48,189 nucleotides of DNA from Salinicola peritrichatus (GCF_003206715.1 NZ_PZJU01000059.1:1-48189); one strand, 5' to 3'. Shown: positions 17,099 through 25,603, counted from the first letter of the stretch. Translations and numbers: made by a program. The notes: generated from the letters alone by a model not told the origin.

Positions 17099-19051
17099 AT
17101 GAGCGAACAGCAGCGCGTGTATCCTGTCGACGATCGTCTGGCGGCGGGAGCTTGGATCGATCGCGATCGTTATGAAACGCTCTATCGCCAATCGGTCGAA
17201 GATCCGGAAAGCTTCTGGCGGGAACAGGCAAAGCGTCTGAGCTGGAGTCGACAACCCACCAGGATCAAGAACACTTCGTTCGCCTCCGACAACGTCGATA
17301 TCCGGTGGTTCGAGGATGGCGAACTCAATGTCGCTTACAACTGTATCGATCGCCATCTCGAAACCCGCGGCGATCAACCGGCGATCATCTGGGAAGGCGA
17401 CGATCCGGCGGACGATAAGGTCATCACCTATCGCGAGCTGCATCGGCGTGTCTCGCAGCTCGCCAACGCGCTGAAATCGTTAGGTATCGGCAAGGGAGAC
17501 ACCGTCACGCTCTACATGCCGATGATCCCGGAAGCGGCGATGGCAATGCTGGCCTGCGCGCGCATCGGGGCGGTCCACTCGGTGGTGTTCGGCGGCTTCT
17601 CGCCGGATGCTTTGGCGGGGCGTATCGTCGACTCCCGGTCCCGGGTGGTGATTACCGCCGATGAATCGGTGCGCGGGGGCAAGCAGGTGCCGCTCAAGGA
17701 CAACGTCGATGCCGCGCTGACGCGTGACGGGACCGACGTGGTCGAGAACGTTCTGGTCGTCAAGCGCACCGGTGGCGATATCGCGTGGCACGACGGGCGC
17801 GATCAGTGGTTCGATGCGCTGGTCGATGGGCAATCCGAGGAGTGTCCCGTCGAACCGATGAACGCCGAGGATCCGCTGTTCATCCTCTATACCTCTGGTT
17901 CCACCGGCACCCCGAAAGGGCTCAAGCATACCTCCGGCGGATATTTGCTCTACGCCGCGCTGACCCATCATGCGGTTTTCGACTACCACGACGGCGAAGT
18001 CTACTGGTGTGCCGCCGACGTCGGCTGGATCACCGGGCACAGCTATATCGTCTATGGTCCGCTGGCCAATGGCGCCATCACGCTGATGTTCGAAGGCGTT
18101 CCGACCTATCCGAGCCATGGCCGTATCGGGCAGATCGTCGACAAGCACCGCGTCTCGATCCTCTATACTTCGCCGACCGCCATACGCTCCTTGATGGCGC
18201 ACGGCGAACACATCATGGATGACAGCAGGCGCGATTCGCTGCGCATCCTCGGGTCGGTCGGCGAGCCGATCAACCCCGAAGCCTGGGACTGGTTCTACCG
18301 GGTCGTCGGCAATTCCCGCTGTCCGATCATGGATACCTGGTGGCAGACCGAAACCGGCGGCCACATGATCACGCCGCTCCCCGGGGCGACCGACCTCAAG
18401 CCGGGCTGTGCCACCAAGCCCTTCTTCGGTGTCCAGCCTGCACTGGTCGACAACGATGGCAAACGGCTGGAGGGGGCGACCGACGGCAATCTGGTGATTC
18501 TCGACTCCTGGCCGGGACAGGCCCGTTCCATCTGGAACAACCATGAACGTTTCGTTCAGACTTATTTTTCGACTTATGAAGGGGTCTACTTCACCGGGGA
18601 TGGTTGTCGCCGGGACGAGGACGGTGACTACTGGATCACGGGGCGTATCGATGATGTTCTGAATGTCTCTGGACACCGCATGGGAACCGCTGAAATTGAG
18701 TCATCGTTGGTGGCCCATCACGATATCGCCGAGGCTGCGGTGGTGGGTTATCCCCATGACATCAAGGGCCAGGGCATCTATGTCTATGTCACGCTCAACG
18801 ATGACGTCGAACCCAGCGATGAATTGAAGCAGGAACTCAAACAATGGGTACGCAAGGACATCGGGCCAATTGCCACGCCGGATTACATTCAATGGGCGCC
18901 GGGATTGCCCAAGACTCGGTCGGGCAAGATCATGCGTCGCATCCTGCGCAAGATCGCGGCCAACGAGTGTAATGGCTTGGGAGATACCTCGACGCTGGCT
19001 GATCCCAGCGTGGTCGAGGATCTGATCGAAAACCGCTATGTTAAGGAGTGA
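17099..19051 (+). CDS. acs: Acetyl-CoA synthetase
   Basis: Activates acetate to acetyl-CoA through acetyl-AMP, for growth on acetate. The 650 residues match E. coli Acs (652). The adenylate-forming signature is [15 protein letters not shown]; the usual lysine before PKG is threonine here. Further motifs are [47 protein letters not shown] and the C-terminal [13 protein letters not shown], whose lysine is the adenylation-step residue and known acetylation site. The start has gggagactgga upstream. It is followed 375 bases later by a NarL-type response regulator, which suggests acetate-responsive control. A structured RNA candidate lies in between. Confidence 0.97.
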   Translation: MSEQQRVYPVDDRLAAGAWIDRDRYETLYRQSVEDPESFWREQAKRLSWSRQPTRIKNTSFASDNVDIRWFEDGELNVAYNCIDRHLETRGDQPAIIWEGDDPADDKVITYRELHRRVSQLANALKSLGIGKGDTVTLYMPMIPEAAMAMLACARIGAVHSVVFGGFSPDALAGRIVDSRSRVVITADESVRGGKQVPLKDNVDAALTRDGTDVVENVLVVKRTGGDIAWHDGRDQWFDALVDGQSEECPVEPMNAEDPLFILYTSGSTGTPKGLKHTSGGYLLYAALTHHAVFDYHDGEVYWCAADVGWITGHSYIVYGPLANGAITLMFEGVPTYPSHGRIGQIVDKHRVSILYTSPTAIRSLMAHGEHIMDDSRRDSLRILGSVGEPINPEAWDWFYRVVGNSRCPIMDTWWQTETGGHMITPLPGATDLKPGCATKPFFGVQPALVDNDGKRLEGATDGNLVILDSWPGQARSIWNNHERFVQTYFSTYEGVYFTGDGCRRDEDGDYWITGRIDDVLNVSGHRMGTAEIESSLVAHHDIAEAAVVGYPHDIKGQGIYVYVTLNDDVEPSDELKQELKQWVRKDIGPIATPDYIQWAPGLPKTRSGKIMRRILRKIAANECNGLGDTSTLADPSVVEDLIENRYVKE

Positions 19052-19145
19052 GTCGTACGACTGGGAGCAAATCATGGCGTAATGAGCGATCGACTATATG
19101 AATGCATGATTCGCTGAAGATTGCCGAAATCGCCTGACGTTTACT

Positions 19146-19243
19146 GTTCGGTCGCCTTGAAAAGAGGCTTTCCTCCTGGTGCTCTACGTGCCACTCCAAA
19201 AGGAGGGAAGTACGCCAGCTTTCCGGGACGACCGAACTTTTTT
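19146..19243 (+). ncRNA. Candidate structured small RNA with intrinsic terminator
   Basis: Nested inverted repeats form one long element of about 98 bases. The outer stem is gttcggtcg (19146-19154) with cgaccgaac (19229-19237), followed at once by six T. Inside it is a second stem ctttcctcct (19168-19177) with aggagggaag (19201-19210), and within that a hairpin tggtgc/gtgcca with G-U pairs (19178-19193). A competing hairpin gagg-cttt-cctc is also possible. The ends are precise and the T-run sits where a transcript would stop. No 4.5S, 6S or tmRNA hallmark is present and I cannot assign a family. It may be an independent small RNA or a processed 3-prime end of acs. No convincing promoter is seen just upstream. 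Confidence 0.55.
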
Positions 19244-19426
19244 GCGCCTGATCGATGCGTTTTTTTCGCTGACTCTTACACTATTTCCATCCAGATGACT
19301 TGGGGCTTGGGAATCCTTGAGTGCATGGGGTAACATGCCGTTAATTACGCGTAGAATCATCTTGTCCAGGAGCGGGAAGTCACCGACTATCTCGCCGACC
19401 GTCTCGACAATGCCGGAGGAGATTCA
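19244..19426. promoter_or_regulatory. Leader of the response regulator gene
   Basis: An AT-rich stretch with a second T-run (19258-19266). No reading frame is supported. A ggagga ribosome binding site occurs at 19412-19420 before the response regulator start. Promoter elements cannot be assigned with confidence. Confidence 0.3.
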
Positions 19427-20092
19427 ATGGCTTTTGCCCAGAAATTCATCGTTGCCGATGACCACCCACTCTTCCGGGCGGCACTCAATCAGGCATTGCG
19501 GCAGGTCTCCCCACAGGCGGAGATCGTCGAGGCGGATACCATGGAAGCCACTACCGAAGTGGTCACACGCCATCCCGACGCCGATCTGATCCTGCTTGAC
19601 TTGCACATGCCCGGTGCCCACGGTTTTTCCGGCCTGATTCAACTGCGTGGCCAGATGCCGGACATTCCGGTCACGGTCATCTCCGGCAGTGAGGAGCTGG
19701 ATGTGGTACGCCGGGCCATCGATTACGGGGCTTCCGGATTCATTCCGAAGTCAGCCTCGCTCGACGCCATCGCCGAGGCGATCGGCGAAGTCCTGAAAGG
19801 GGAAGTCTGGTTGCCGCCGGAGATGGCCGACGCCATGGGCGACGGCAATGAAGAGGACGCACGCTTCGCCGAGGCGATTGCGTCGCTGACGCCTCAGCAG
19901 TTCCGCGTCCTCAACATGCTCACGGAAGGGCTCCTCAACAAGCAGATCGCCTACGAATTGAACGTCTCGGAAGCGACGATCAAGGCTCACGTGACCGCCA
20001 TTCTGCGCAAGCTCGGCGTACACTCGCGCACCCAGGCGGTCATTGCCGCGCAGAAACTCGAGATCGACCCCCCAAAAGTGACGGATGACTGA
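19427..20092 (+). CDS. NarL/LuxR-type response regulator
   Basis: A 221-residue two-component regulator. The receiver domain (about 1-120) has the acidic pair D11-D12 (VADDHP), phosphoacceptor D58 (LLDLHMP), the conserved serine in VISGS and lysine in IPKSAS. The C-terminal helix-turn-helix is SLTPQQFRVLNMLTEGLLNKQIAYELNVSEATIKAHVTAILRKLGVHSRTQAV. No histidine kinase is encoded nearby, so the partner is elsewhere. Its position after acs recalls the CrbR/ErdR regulators that activate acs in Pseudomonas and Vibrio; this link is an inference. A strong terminator follows, shared with the convergent membrane-protein gene. Confidence 0.9.
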   Translation: MAFAQKFIVADDHPLFRAALNQALRQVSPQAEIVEADTMEATTEVVTRHPDADLILLDLHMPGAHGFSGLIQLRGQMPDIPVTVISGSEELDVVRRAIDYGASGFIPKSASLDAIAEAIGEVLKGEVWLPPEMADAMGDGNEEDARFAEAIASLTPQQFRVLNMLTEGLLNKQIAYELNVSEATIKAHVTAILRKLGVHSRTQAVIAAQKLEIDPPKVTDD

Positions 20093-20120
20093 GCCGCGAG
20101 CCTGCCGGGCAGAAACGATG

Positions 20121-20152
20121 CCGCCGATGACGCCAGCATCGGCGGTGTTTTT
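20121..20152. terminator. Rho-independent terminator between convergent genes
   Basis: A nine-base inverted repeat ccgccgatg / catcggcgg with a seven-base loop is followed by tgttttt. It lies 29 bases after the response regulator stop. It is oriented for the plus strand. Confidence 0.9.
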
Positions 20153-20170
20153 CATGGCCCGCCTATAAGA

Positions 20171-20818
20171 TCATCCACGCTGGCCGTGGCGCAGGCGCCT
20201 GGCCAGCAGAACGATCTCGATACAGGCAAACAGCAGCAAACTGTACCCAGCCAGCTCGGCCACCTCCTCGGCAGCGCTTTTGACGACATAAAGGTACTGA
20301 TCCCCCATCAACGCTTGCCAGAAGACGCTGCGGCCATAAAGCCTGGAGAACACATAGGTAATCAGGAATCCGCTGGCAAAGAGTCCGAAGCCAAGGGTGT
20401 TGGCCATTTTCCGGAACTCGCTCAGAAAGCGATGTCGCCGGCGAATCACGATGTACAAGGTAGGCAGCACGATCACCACCACCAGCAATTGCCAGGCTCC
20501 ATCGAAGATGAATCGGTCCAGCCAGGCGTCGTTCTCGCGCACGAACGAAGCGGCGAAGAAGCCCCAGAGCAGCAAGCCCACGGTGGGCAGTGTCCGTAGG
20601 CGATGACGGACATACAGCATCATCGCCGAACAGGCGAACAGCAGGGCCGCCTGGGCGAACTCGGTCAGTGAGACTTCGCTGAAGTCAGGGCCTCCCGCAC
20701 GTTGGGCATCAATCAGGAAGATGCCCTGCATGAGGCCGATCAGGACGACTATATAAAGGCAGGCGCGAATGCTAATGGCTCGAAAAGCCATTGCATCCTT
20801 GGGATTGGACGATGACAT
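20171..20818 (-). CDS. Integral membrane protein of unknown function
   Basis: A 215-residue hydrophobic protein with about five to six predicted membrane helices: IRACLYIVVLIGLMQGIFLI, TEFAQAALLFACSAMMLYV, VGLLLWGFFAASFV, GAWQLLVVVIVLPTLYIVI, LGFGLFASGFLITYVFSRL and AELAGYSLLLFACIEIVLLA. Charged loops (VRENDAWLDRF, YVVKSAAEEVAELAG) lie between them. I do not recognise the family. The pattern resembles small uncharacterised membrane proteins common in marine gammaproteobacteria. It is transcribed alone, facing the response regulator gene. The start ATG at 20818 has a weak purine-rich upstream region. 20819-20910 holds nothing I can identify. Confidence 0.75.
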   Translation of the reverse strand: MSSSNPKDAMAFRAISIRACLYIVVLIGLMQGIFLIDAQRAGGPDFSEVSLTEFAQAALLFACSAMMLYVRHRLRTLPTVGLLLWGFFAASFVRENDAWLDRFIFDGAWQLLVVVIVLPTLYIVIRRRHRFLSEFRKMANTLGFGLFASGFLITYVFSRLYGRSVFWQALMGDQYLYVVKSAAEEVAELAGYSLLLFACIEIVLLARRLRHGQRG

Positions 20819-20910
20819 GGGCTGATTTCTTTTCCAGCAATCAATAGCCGGCTAAGATATCAGCCTTAAGTTTCTTAAGAAACGGTGTTTTGAAAAAATT
20901 TAAGCTTACT

Positions 20911-21375
20911 TTAAGTTTCTGGCGCCAGCCCGGCTCGCAACCCCGCATGTTCGATGCCCGCGATGGCCGCTCGTTCATCGTTGTCGGAGCTGTCTCCGCT
21001 GATGCCGACGGCGCCGATGACACGCTCGTCGGTATCGAGGATCAGTACGCCGCCAGCCACCGCGACGAATTCACCATCGGCGGCGGCGGCCACGGCGGCA
21101 AGAAATGCCGGCCGCTCGCTGTTGCGTTCCCCAATGGTGCGGCTCGACAGCCCATAGCCGAGCGCCGCTTTCGCCTTGCCGCGGGAGACCGCAAGACGCA
21201 GCATGGCGCAGCCGTCGGCGCGGTCGCAGGTGATGAGTTGTCCGCCATGATCGAGCACAGTGACGGTGATCGGGTTCATGTCGTGGGAGTCGGCGTGGGC
21301 GAGGGCGCCCGCGACGATCTTGCGTGCCGACTCGAGTGGCAGCGGTTGGGTGGTGAGATAAACGTTGCGTGGCAT
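20911..21375 (-). CDS. HbpS/GlcG-like heme-binding-fold protein
   Basis: A 154-residue protein of the HbpS/GlcG family. The typical segments are ARKIVAGALAHADSHDMNPITVTVLDHGGQLITCDRADG, LAVSRGKAKAALGYGLSSRTIGER and GVLILDTDERVIGAVGISGDSSDNDERAAIAGIEHAG. Family members occur beside glycolate, diol and organic-acid catabolic genes; some bind heme, but a common reaction is not established. The start at 21375 has aggag upstream and fits the family's N-terminus; an in-frame start at 21405 adds ten residues. It is divergent from the GntR gene and next to the TRAP-ECH-CaiB cluster, so it probably belongs to that catabolic unit. Confidence 0.85.
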   Translation of the reverse strand: MPRNVYLTTQPLPLESARKIVAGALAHADSHDMNPITVTVLDHGGQLITCDRADGCAMLRLAVSRGKAKAALGYGLSSRTIGERNSERPAFLAAVAAAADGEFVAVAGGVLILDTDERVIGAVGISGDSSDNDERAAIAGIEHAGLRAGLAPET

Positions 21376-21399
21376 GGCGGCTCTCCTGGCTGTTTTTGT

Positions 21400-21413
21400 A
21401 TTCATAATTCATT
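21400..21413. promoter_or_regulatory. Predicted GntR operator in the divergent promoter
   Basis: The string attcataattcatt lies between the divergent HbpS-like and GntR genes. Its reverse complement aatgaattatgaat is repeated exactly at 22402-22415, inside the palindrome upstream of the TRAP operon. Sharing 14 of 14 bases in a 78-base divergent promoter and the transporter promoter suggests a common regulator. Confidence 0.6.
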
Positions 21414-21476
21414 TTGGCTGGCATCTTCCATGCCCCATTGGGAGAATACCGCCAATCTCCTCTGATCGAGCGACCC

Positions 21477-22154
21477 ATGATCAAGATTCAGCAGAACACG
21501 CTCTATGGCGAAGCCGCCGCCAGAATCCGGGACATGATCAACGAGGGTAAGCTGTTGCCCGGCACGAGGATTCCCGAAAAGCAGCTATGCGAGCACTTCG
21601 GTATTTCGCGCACGCCGCTGCGCGAGGCGCTCAAGGTGCTGGCCTCCGAGGGCATGGTCGAGTTGTTGCCGAACCGTGGCGCCCGCGTCATGCGTCTGAC
21701 CCGCCAGATGCTGGAAGAAACCTACAACGTCATGGGCGCCCTGGAAGGATTGTCCGGTGAGCTTGCCTGCCGCTACGCCACGGAAGCGGAGGTGGCCGAC
21801 ATACAGGCCCTGCATTACCAGATGATGGCGCATTACCAGCGCCGGGAAATCCGTCCCTATTTCGAATTCAACCAGCAGATCCATGACGCCATCATGGCCG
21901 CCTCACGCAACGAGGTGCTGAAAGAAACGTACAGCAGCCTCAGTTATCGTATTCAGCGGGTGCGCTATTCGACCACCATGATCGATGAGTACTGGGACCA
22001 GGCCGTTGCCGATCACGAAGCGATGATCGAATGCCTGGTGGCGAGGGACGGCGAACGCTTGGGCAGCATTCTGCGCGAGCACCTGCGTCACAAGCTTGTC
22101 GTCGCCGCGGCGAGCGGTGTCATCGATGAATCCCCGGCCACGTCGGCGACTTAA
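21477..22154 (+). CDS. GntR-family (FCD domain) transcriptional regulator
   Basis: A 225-residue regulator with an N-terminal winged helix (LYGEAAARIRDMINEGKLLPGTRIPEKQLCEHFGISRTPLREALKVLASEGMVELLPNRGARV) and a C-terminal FCD ligand domain (about 85-210) that contains the metal-binding pattern FNQQIHDAIMAAS, DHEAMIECL and LREHLRHK. FCD regulators respond to carboxylic acids. The start at 21477 is selected because the DNA-binding domain begins right after it; the upstream in-frame part lies in the divergent promoter. It probably controls the HbpS-like gene and the TRAP cluster, as the shared operator-like sequences suggest. Confidence 0.9.
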   Translation: MIKIQQNTLYGEAAARIRDMINEGKLLPGTRIPEKQLCEHFGISRTPLREALKVLASEGMVELLPNRGARVMRLTRQMLEETYNVMGALEGLSGELACRYATEAEVADIQALHYQMMAHYQRREIRPYFEFNQQIHDAIMAASRNEVLKETYSSLSYRIQRVRYSTTMIDEYWDQAVADHEAMIECLVARDGERLGSILREHLRHKLVVAAASGVIDESPATSAT

Positions 22155-22162
22155 GCTGTAAG

Positions 22163-22345
22163 AGCGGCGCTACGCGCCTAGAAGGCGTAAGCATCGCTGC
22201 GCGGCTAGAAGAGGGAAGGACGGCGCCATGCGCCTGGAAGCGAAAAATCGGTTGTCGGGTTTTGATTTTGCTTCTCTCTTCTCTCTTCTCTCTTCTCTCT
22301 TCTCTCTTCTCTCTTTCCTCTTTCTTCCTTCTTCGTTCTTCCTTC
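22163..22345 (-). repeat. Composite intergenic repeat with heptamer tandem array
   Basis: Three imperfect units around gcgcctagaag (starting near 22163, 22191 and 22221) are followed by cggttgtcgggttttgattttgc, and then by about six tandem copies of tctcttc (22271-22315), degrading into a C/T-rich tail. The same order (gcgcc-gaag units, then ttttgatcttcgc, then a seven-base tandem array) is present in reverse orientation at 33419-33560, although the heptamer differs. No gene is supported in 22155-22400. Confidence 0.65.
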
Positions 22346-22404
22346 TTCCCTTTCCGTTGGCTTCAACTTTCCGGCAATAGACAAATGTCGGGTTAGTCAA
22401 TAAT

Positions 22405-22424
22405 GAATTATGAATTCATAATTC
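22405..22424. promoter_or_regulatory. 20-bp perfect palindrome, predicted GntR operator
   Basis: gaattatgaattcataattc is a perfect 20-base palindrome 125 bases upstream of the TRAP binding-protein gene. Together with the bases before it, it contains the 14-mer that also occurs between the HbpS-like and GntR genes. Half-sites read attcata. The interpretation as the operator of the adjacent GntR regulator is an inference from location and sharing. Confidence 0.65.
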
Positions 22425-22548
22425 TTGTGCAAGATCCAGTCACGCTCGCGCGGCGGGTGAAGCCAAGCCGGCTCCGACACAGGGCCGGACGCCATCGGGA
22501 CACATCGCTCAAGCGGGCCAATATAAGAACGGATGAAGGACGCCAGTG

Positions 22549-23517
22549 ATGAAGATACTAACAGCAGGCCTATTCGCACTCGCGCTGATGGCCGGCATCA
22601 GTCAAGCCAATGCACAAGAGATCGAGATCAAGTTCGGGCATGTCGGCGAACCGGGCTCGCTCATGGCTGATGTTTCACAGGAATTCGCCAAGCGGGCCAA
22701 CGAGCAGCTCGAAGGGGAAGCCAAGGTTACCGTCTACGGTTCCAGTCAGTTGGGAGGGGACTCGGAACTACTGAAGAAACTCAAGCTGGGCACCGTCGAC
22801 CTGGCCCTGCCTTCCACCGTGATGAGTAGCGTCGCGCCCCAGTTCGCGCTGTTCGAAATGCCTTATCTGATCGCCGATCGTGACCACATGAAGCGCGTCA
22901 GGGACGAGGTCGTGCGGCCCATGTTGTATCCGGTCGCCGAGAGTCGGGGTTATCACATCATCGGGGTGTGGGAGAACGGCTTCCGCCAGATCACCAACAA
23001 CGTGCGGCCGATCAACAAGCCGGCTGACCTGCAGGGAATCAAGCTGCGCGTACCCAAGGGCGTCTGGCGGGTGGAGATGTTCAAGAGTTACGGCGCGAAT
23101 CCGTCGCCGATGGCGCTCTCGGAAGTGTTCGTCGCGCTGCAGACCGGCGCGATGGATGGCCAGGAGAACCCGCTGGTCCAGACCTATGCTTCGCGGCTGC
23201 AGGAAGTGCAGCAGTATCTGTCGCTTTCCGGCCACGTCTATACCCCGGCGTACGTTACGGCCGGCATGAGCTGGAACCGCCTGCCTGAGCACGTGCGCGA
23301 AGTATTGAAGCAGACCGCCGAAGAGATGGAGTCCTATGCGTTGGAGCAGGGCGCCAAGCTCGACGAGGAAACGCTGCAGAAGATGCGCGATGCGGGCCTC
23401 GAGATCAACGAGGTCGACCGCCAGGCGTTCATCGACGCTTCCAAGCCGGTCTACGACAAGTTCATCAAGGACGTGGACGGCGGACAGGAGATGCTCGATA
23501 AGGTCCGCGAGCTGTAG
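22549..23517 (+). CDS. TRAP transporter periplasmic binding protein (DctP type)
   Basis: A 322-residue DctP-family protein. Residues 1-23 are a Sec signal peptide (LTAGLFALALMAGISQANAQ). The mature part contains IKFGHVGEPGSLMADVSQEFAKRANE, the segment VYGSSQLGGDSELLKKLKLGTVDLALPS, and GIKLRVPKGVWRVEMFKSYGANPSPMALSEVFVALQTGAMDGQENP with the arginine that usually binds a ligand carboxylate. It delivers an organic acid to the DctQM membrane proteins encoded downstream. Start: ATG at 22549 with aagga upstream; an adjacent GTG at 22546 is possible. The repeat between it and dctQ may allow excess production of the binding protein. The substrate is unknown. Confidence 0.92.
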   Translation: MKILTAGLFALALMAGISQANAQEIEIKFGHVGEPGSLMADVSQEFAKRANEQLEGEAKVTVYGSSQLGGDSELLKKLKLGTVDLALPSTVMSSVAPQFALFEMPYLIADRDHMKRVRDEVVRPMLYPVAESRGYHIIGVWENGFRQITNNVRPINKPADLQGIKLRVPKGVWRVEMFKSYGANPSPMALSEVFVALQTGAMDGQENPLVQTYASRLQEVQQYLSLSGHVYTPAYVTAGMSWNRLPEHVREVLKQTAEEMESYALEQGAKLDEETLQKMRDAGLEINEVDRQAFIDASKPVYDKFIKDVDGGQEMLDKVREL

Positions 23518-23525
23518 TCCGCCAG

Positions 23526-23677
23526 CTAAGGAAACACTGCATAAATGTCTGCGCAGGTATATCGCTTCGTTGCGCGCTGCTCAAAATCCTCACCTATACC
23601 CCATAGGCTCCGGTTTTTGCGCTGCGTGCGCCTCGCGCTTCATCCTGCTCGCCGATTTATTCAGCGTTTCTCTAAGG
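23526..23677 (+). repeat. Intergenic repeat, copy 3, with terminal inverted repeats
   Basis: An approximately 150-base element. The left end aaggaaacactgcataaat and the right end atttattcagcgtttctct are imperfect inverted repeats. The core gctcaaaatcctcacctataccccataggctccggtt (23580-23616, split) is shared with the copies at 13-150 (opposite strand) and 26438-26584. It sits inside the TRAP operon, between the binding protein and DctQ genes, and carries no reading frame. Confidence 0.75.
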
Positions 23678-23738
23678 AACGTGCCGACGCCTCGTCCCCT
23701 CGGGGCGGGGCGTCGGTAGTCAATGACAGGAGCCGCCT

Positions 23739-24320
23739 GTGAAAACCTTCAATGCCTTGCGCGATGGTTTCAGTCGCTTACTGGAAATCATCGTCGTCAT
23801 CAATATGCTGGCGCTCGCGATCGTCGTGATCGTTGGCTTTCTGTCGCGGCTGGTGGGGGCTCCCTTCACCTGGTATGACGAGGTCGCCTCGGTCGGATTG
23901 GCCTGGCTGACCTACTACGGCGCCGCGCTGGCTGCCGCCAAGGGCGCGCACATCGCCTGTCCCAGCATCGTCAATGCCTTTCCGCCGGCATTGCGGCTGC
24001 CGGTCGCGCTGCTGGGGGAACTGGTGACCATCGCCTTTTTCGTGCTGCTCACCATCACCGGCTGGCAGGTCGTCCAGATTCTGCAGGGCTCGACGCTGAT
24101 CAGCCTGCCGAGCGTCTCGCTGCAATTGACCCAGTCGGCGCTGCCGATCGCTTCGGTGCTGTTTATCATCGCCGAGCTGCTGCGTCTGCCGGAAGTCATG
24201 CGTCAGGCCAAAGGCGAGGGCTTCGTCGATCATGAGCTGGAAGAAGTGGGGTTGAGTCCGAACCTTGCCAGCCAGAGCGATCCAGCCAACCGACTCGAGG
24301 CAAGGAGTGCCGTACGATGA
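23739..24320 (+). CDS. TRAP transporter small permease (DctQ type)
   Basis: A 193-residue membrane protein with four predicted helices (IIVVINMLALAIVVIVGFLS, VGLAWLTYYGAALAAAKGAH, LPVALLGELVTIAFFVLLTITGW, LTQSALPIASVLFIIAELLRL) and the WYDEVA segment typical of DctQ. It associates with DctM to form the Na+-driven importer. The start is GTG at 23739 with caggag upstream. The last codons overlap dctM (ATGA), so the two are translationally coupled. Confidence 0.92.
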   Translation: MKTFNALRDGFSRLLEIIVVINMLALAIVVIVGFLSRLVGAPFTWYDEVASVGLAWLTYYGAALAAAKGAHIACPSIVNAFPPALRLPVALLGELVTIAFFVLLTITGWQVVQILQGSTLISLPSVSLQLTQSALPIASVLFIIAELLRLPEVMRQAKGEGFVDHELEEVGLSPNLASQSDPANRLEARSAVR

Positions 24321-25603
24321 TTCTGACCGCAATGTTCGTCGGGCTGCTGCTGCTGATCGTGCTCAACGTGCCGATCGCCATCGCCCTGGGACTGGTTGGC
24401 GCAGTTGCCGTCTATGGCAGCTACGGCAGCTATGCATTGCCCAACATCGGCCTGACCATGTTCGAAGGCGCGACCAATTTTCCGCTGATCGCGATTCCGC
24501 TGTTCATTCTGGCCGGCGCGATCATGAATGCGTCGAGCATCTCGCGGCGCCTGATCGATTTCGCCTCGTCGCTGGTGGGGTTCATCAAGGGTGGCTTGTC
24601 GATGGTGACCATCGGCTCGTCGATCTTCTTCGCCGAGATCTCCGGTTCCGCCGTGGCTGGGGTTTCCGCCCTGGGCAGCCTGTTGATTCCGGCGATGAAG
24701 AACCGCGGCTACTCCAAGGAGTTCGCGGCGGCGATCTCGTCTTCCGCGGCCAGCCTGGCGATCATTCTGCCGCCTTCGATTCCGATGATCCTGTATGCCG
24801 TGATGTCCGGCGAATCGGTGGTCAAGATGTTCGTCGCCGGTATCTTTCCTGGCCTGCTGGGGGCGCTGGGTCTGGCGATCGTCTGCTATTTCCTGGCGCG
24901 CAAGCACAACTTCCCGTCGGAAGGACGCTTTCAGGCCAGCCGGGTATGGAAAGCCTTCAAGGAGGCGATCTGGGCGCTGTTGATCCCGGTGATCATTCTC
25001 GGCGGCATCTTCGGCGGTATCGTCACCGCCACCGAAGGCGCGGCGCTGGCGGTCGTCGTGGCGATCTTCATCAGTGCCGTGGTCTACCGCGAGTTCACGC
25101 TCAAGACGCTGTGGAAGGCGTGTCTCGACGCCGGCGTGCAGACGGCGGTGGTGATGCTGCTGGTGGCGAGCTCGGCACTGGTCGGGCTCTATCTCACCGA
25201 GTCGCAGCTGCCGCAGCAACTGGCGAATTCGATCAGCGGTCTGACCGACAACAAGTACGTCATTCTCGCGCTGCTCAACATCATCTTCCTGATCCTGGGC
25301 GTGTTCCTGCACTCGGCGGCGGCGATCATTCTGGTCGTGCCGATCGTGCTGCCGCTGATCACGGAAGTCGGCATCGATCCGTTGCACTTCGGGCTGATCG
25401 TCACCCTCAATCTGGCCATCGGTCAGCAGACGCCACCGGTGGCCAGCGTGCTCATCGCGTCCTGCTCGATCGCCAAGGCCGATATCTGGCGTACCACGCA
25501 TACCAATCTGTGGTTCCTTGGGGTGCTGTTCGTCGTGCTGTTGTTCAACACTTATGTCCCCGATTTCGCGCTGCTCCTGGTGCATCTGATCTACGGCAGC
25601 TGA
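24317..25603 (+). CDS. TRAP transporter large permease (DctM type)
   Basis: A 428-residue, 11-12-helix transporter subunit of the DctM family. Recognisable motifs include GATNFPLIAIPLFILAGAIMNA, SIFFAEISGSAVAGVSALGSLLIPAMK, AAISSSAASLAIILPPSIPMILYAV and HFGLIVTLNLAIGQQTPPVASVLIASC. It carries the substrate across the inner membrane, driven by sodium, using substrate from the DctP protein. The four-base overlap with dctQ confirms the start. It is followed closely by an enoyl-CoA hydratase gene, suggesting uptake is linked to CoA-dependent catabolism. Confidence 0.95.
   Translation: MILTAMFVGLLLLIVLNVPIAIALGLVGAVAVYGSYGSYALPNIGLTMFEGATNFPLIAIPLFILAGAIMNASSISRRLIDFASSLVGFIKGGLSMVTIGSSIFFAEISGSAVAGVSALGSLLIPAMKNRGYSKEFAAAISSSAASLAIILPPSIPMILYAVMSGESVVKMFVAGIFPGLLGALGLAIVCYFLARKHNFPSEGRFQASRVWKAFKEAIWALLIPVIILGGIFGGIVTATEGAALAVVVAIFISAVVYREFTLKTLWKACLDAGVQTAVVMLLVASSALVGLYLTESQLPQQLANSISGLTDNKYVILALLNIIFLILGVFLHSAAAIILVVPIVLPLITEVGIDPLHFGLIVTLNLAIGQQTPPVASVLIASCSIAKADIWRTTHTNLWFLGVLFVVLLFNTYVPDFALLLVHLIYGS

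Noticed and set aside
19146-19243. Structured RNA as 4.5S, 6S or tmRNA
   Set aside because: It lacks the GGAA-type SRP loop, the 6S central bulge pattern and the tRNA-like ends of tmRNA.
22271-22315. Tandem heptamers as a CRISPR array
   Set aside because: The units are seven bases with no spacers, and no cas genes are present.
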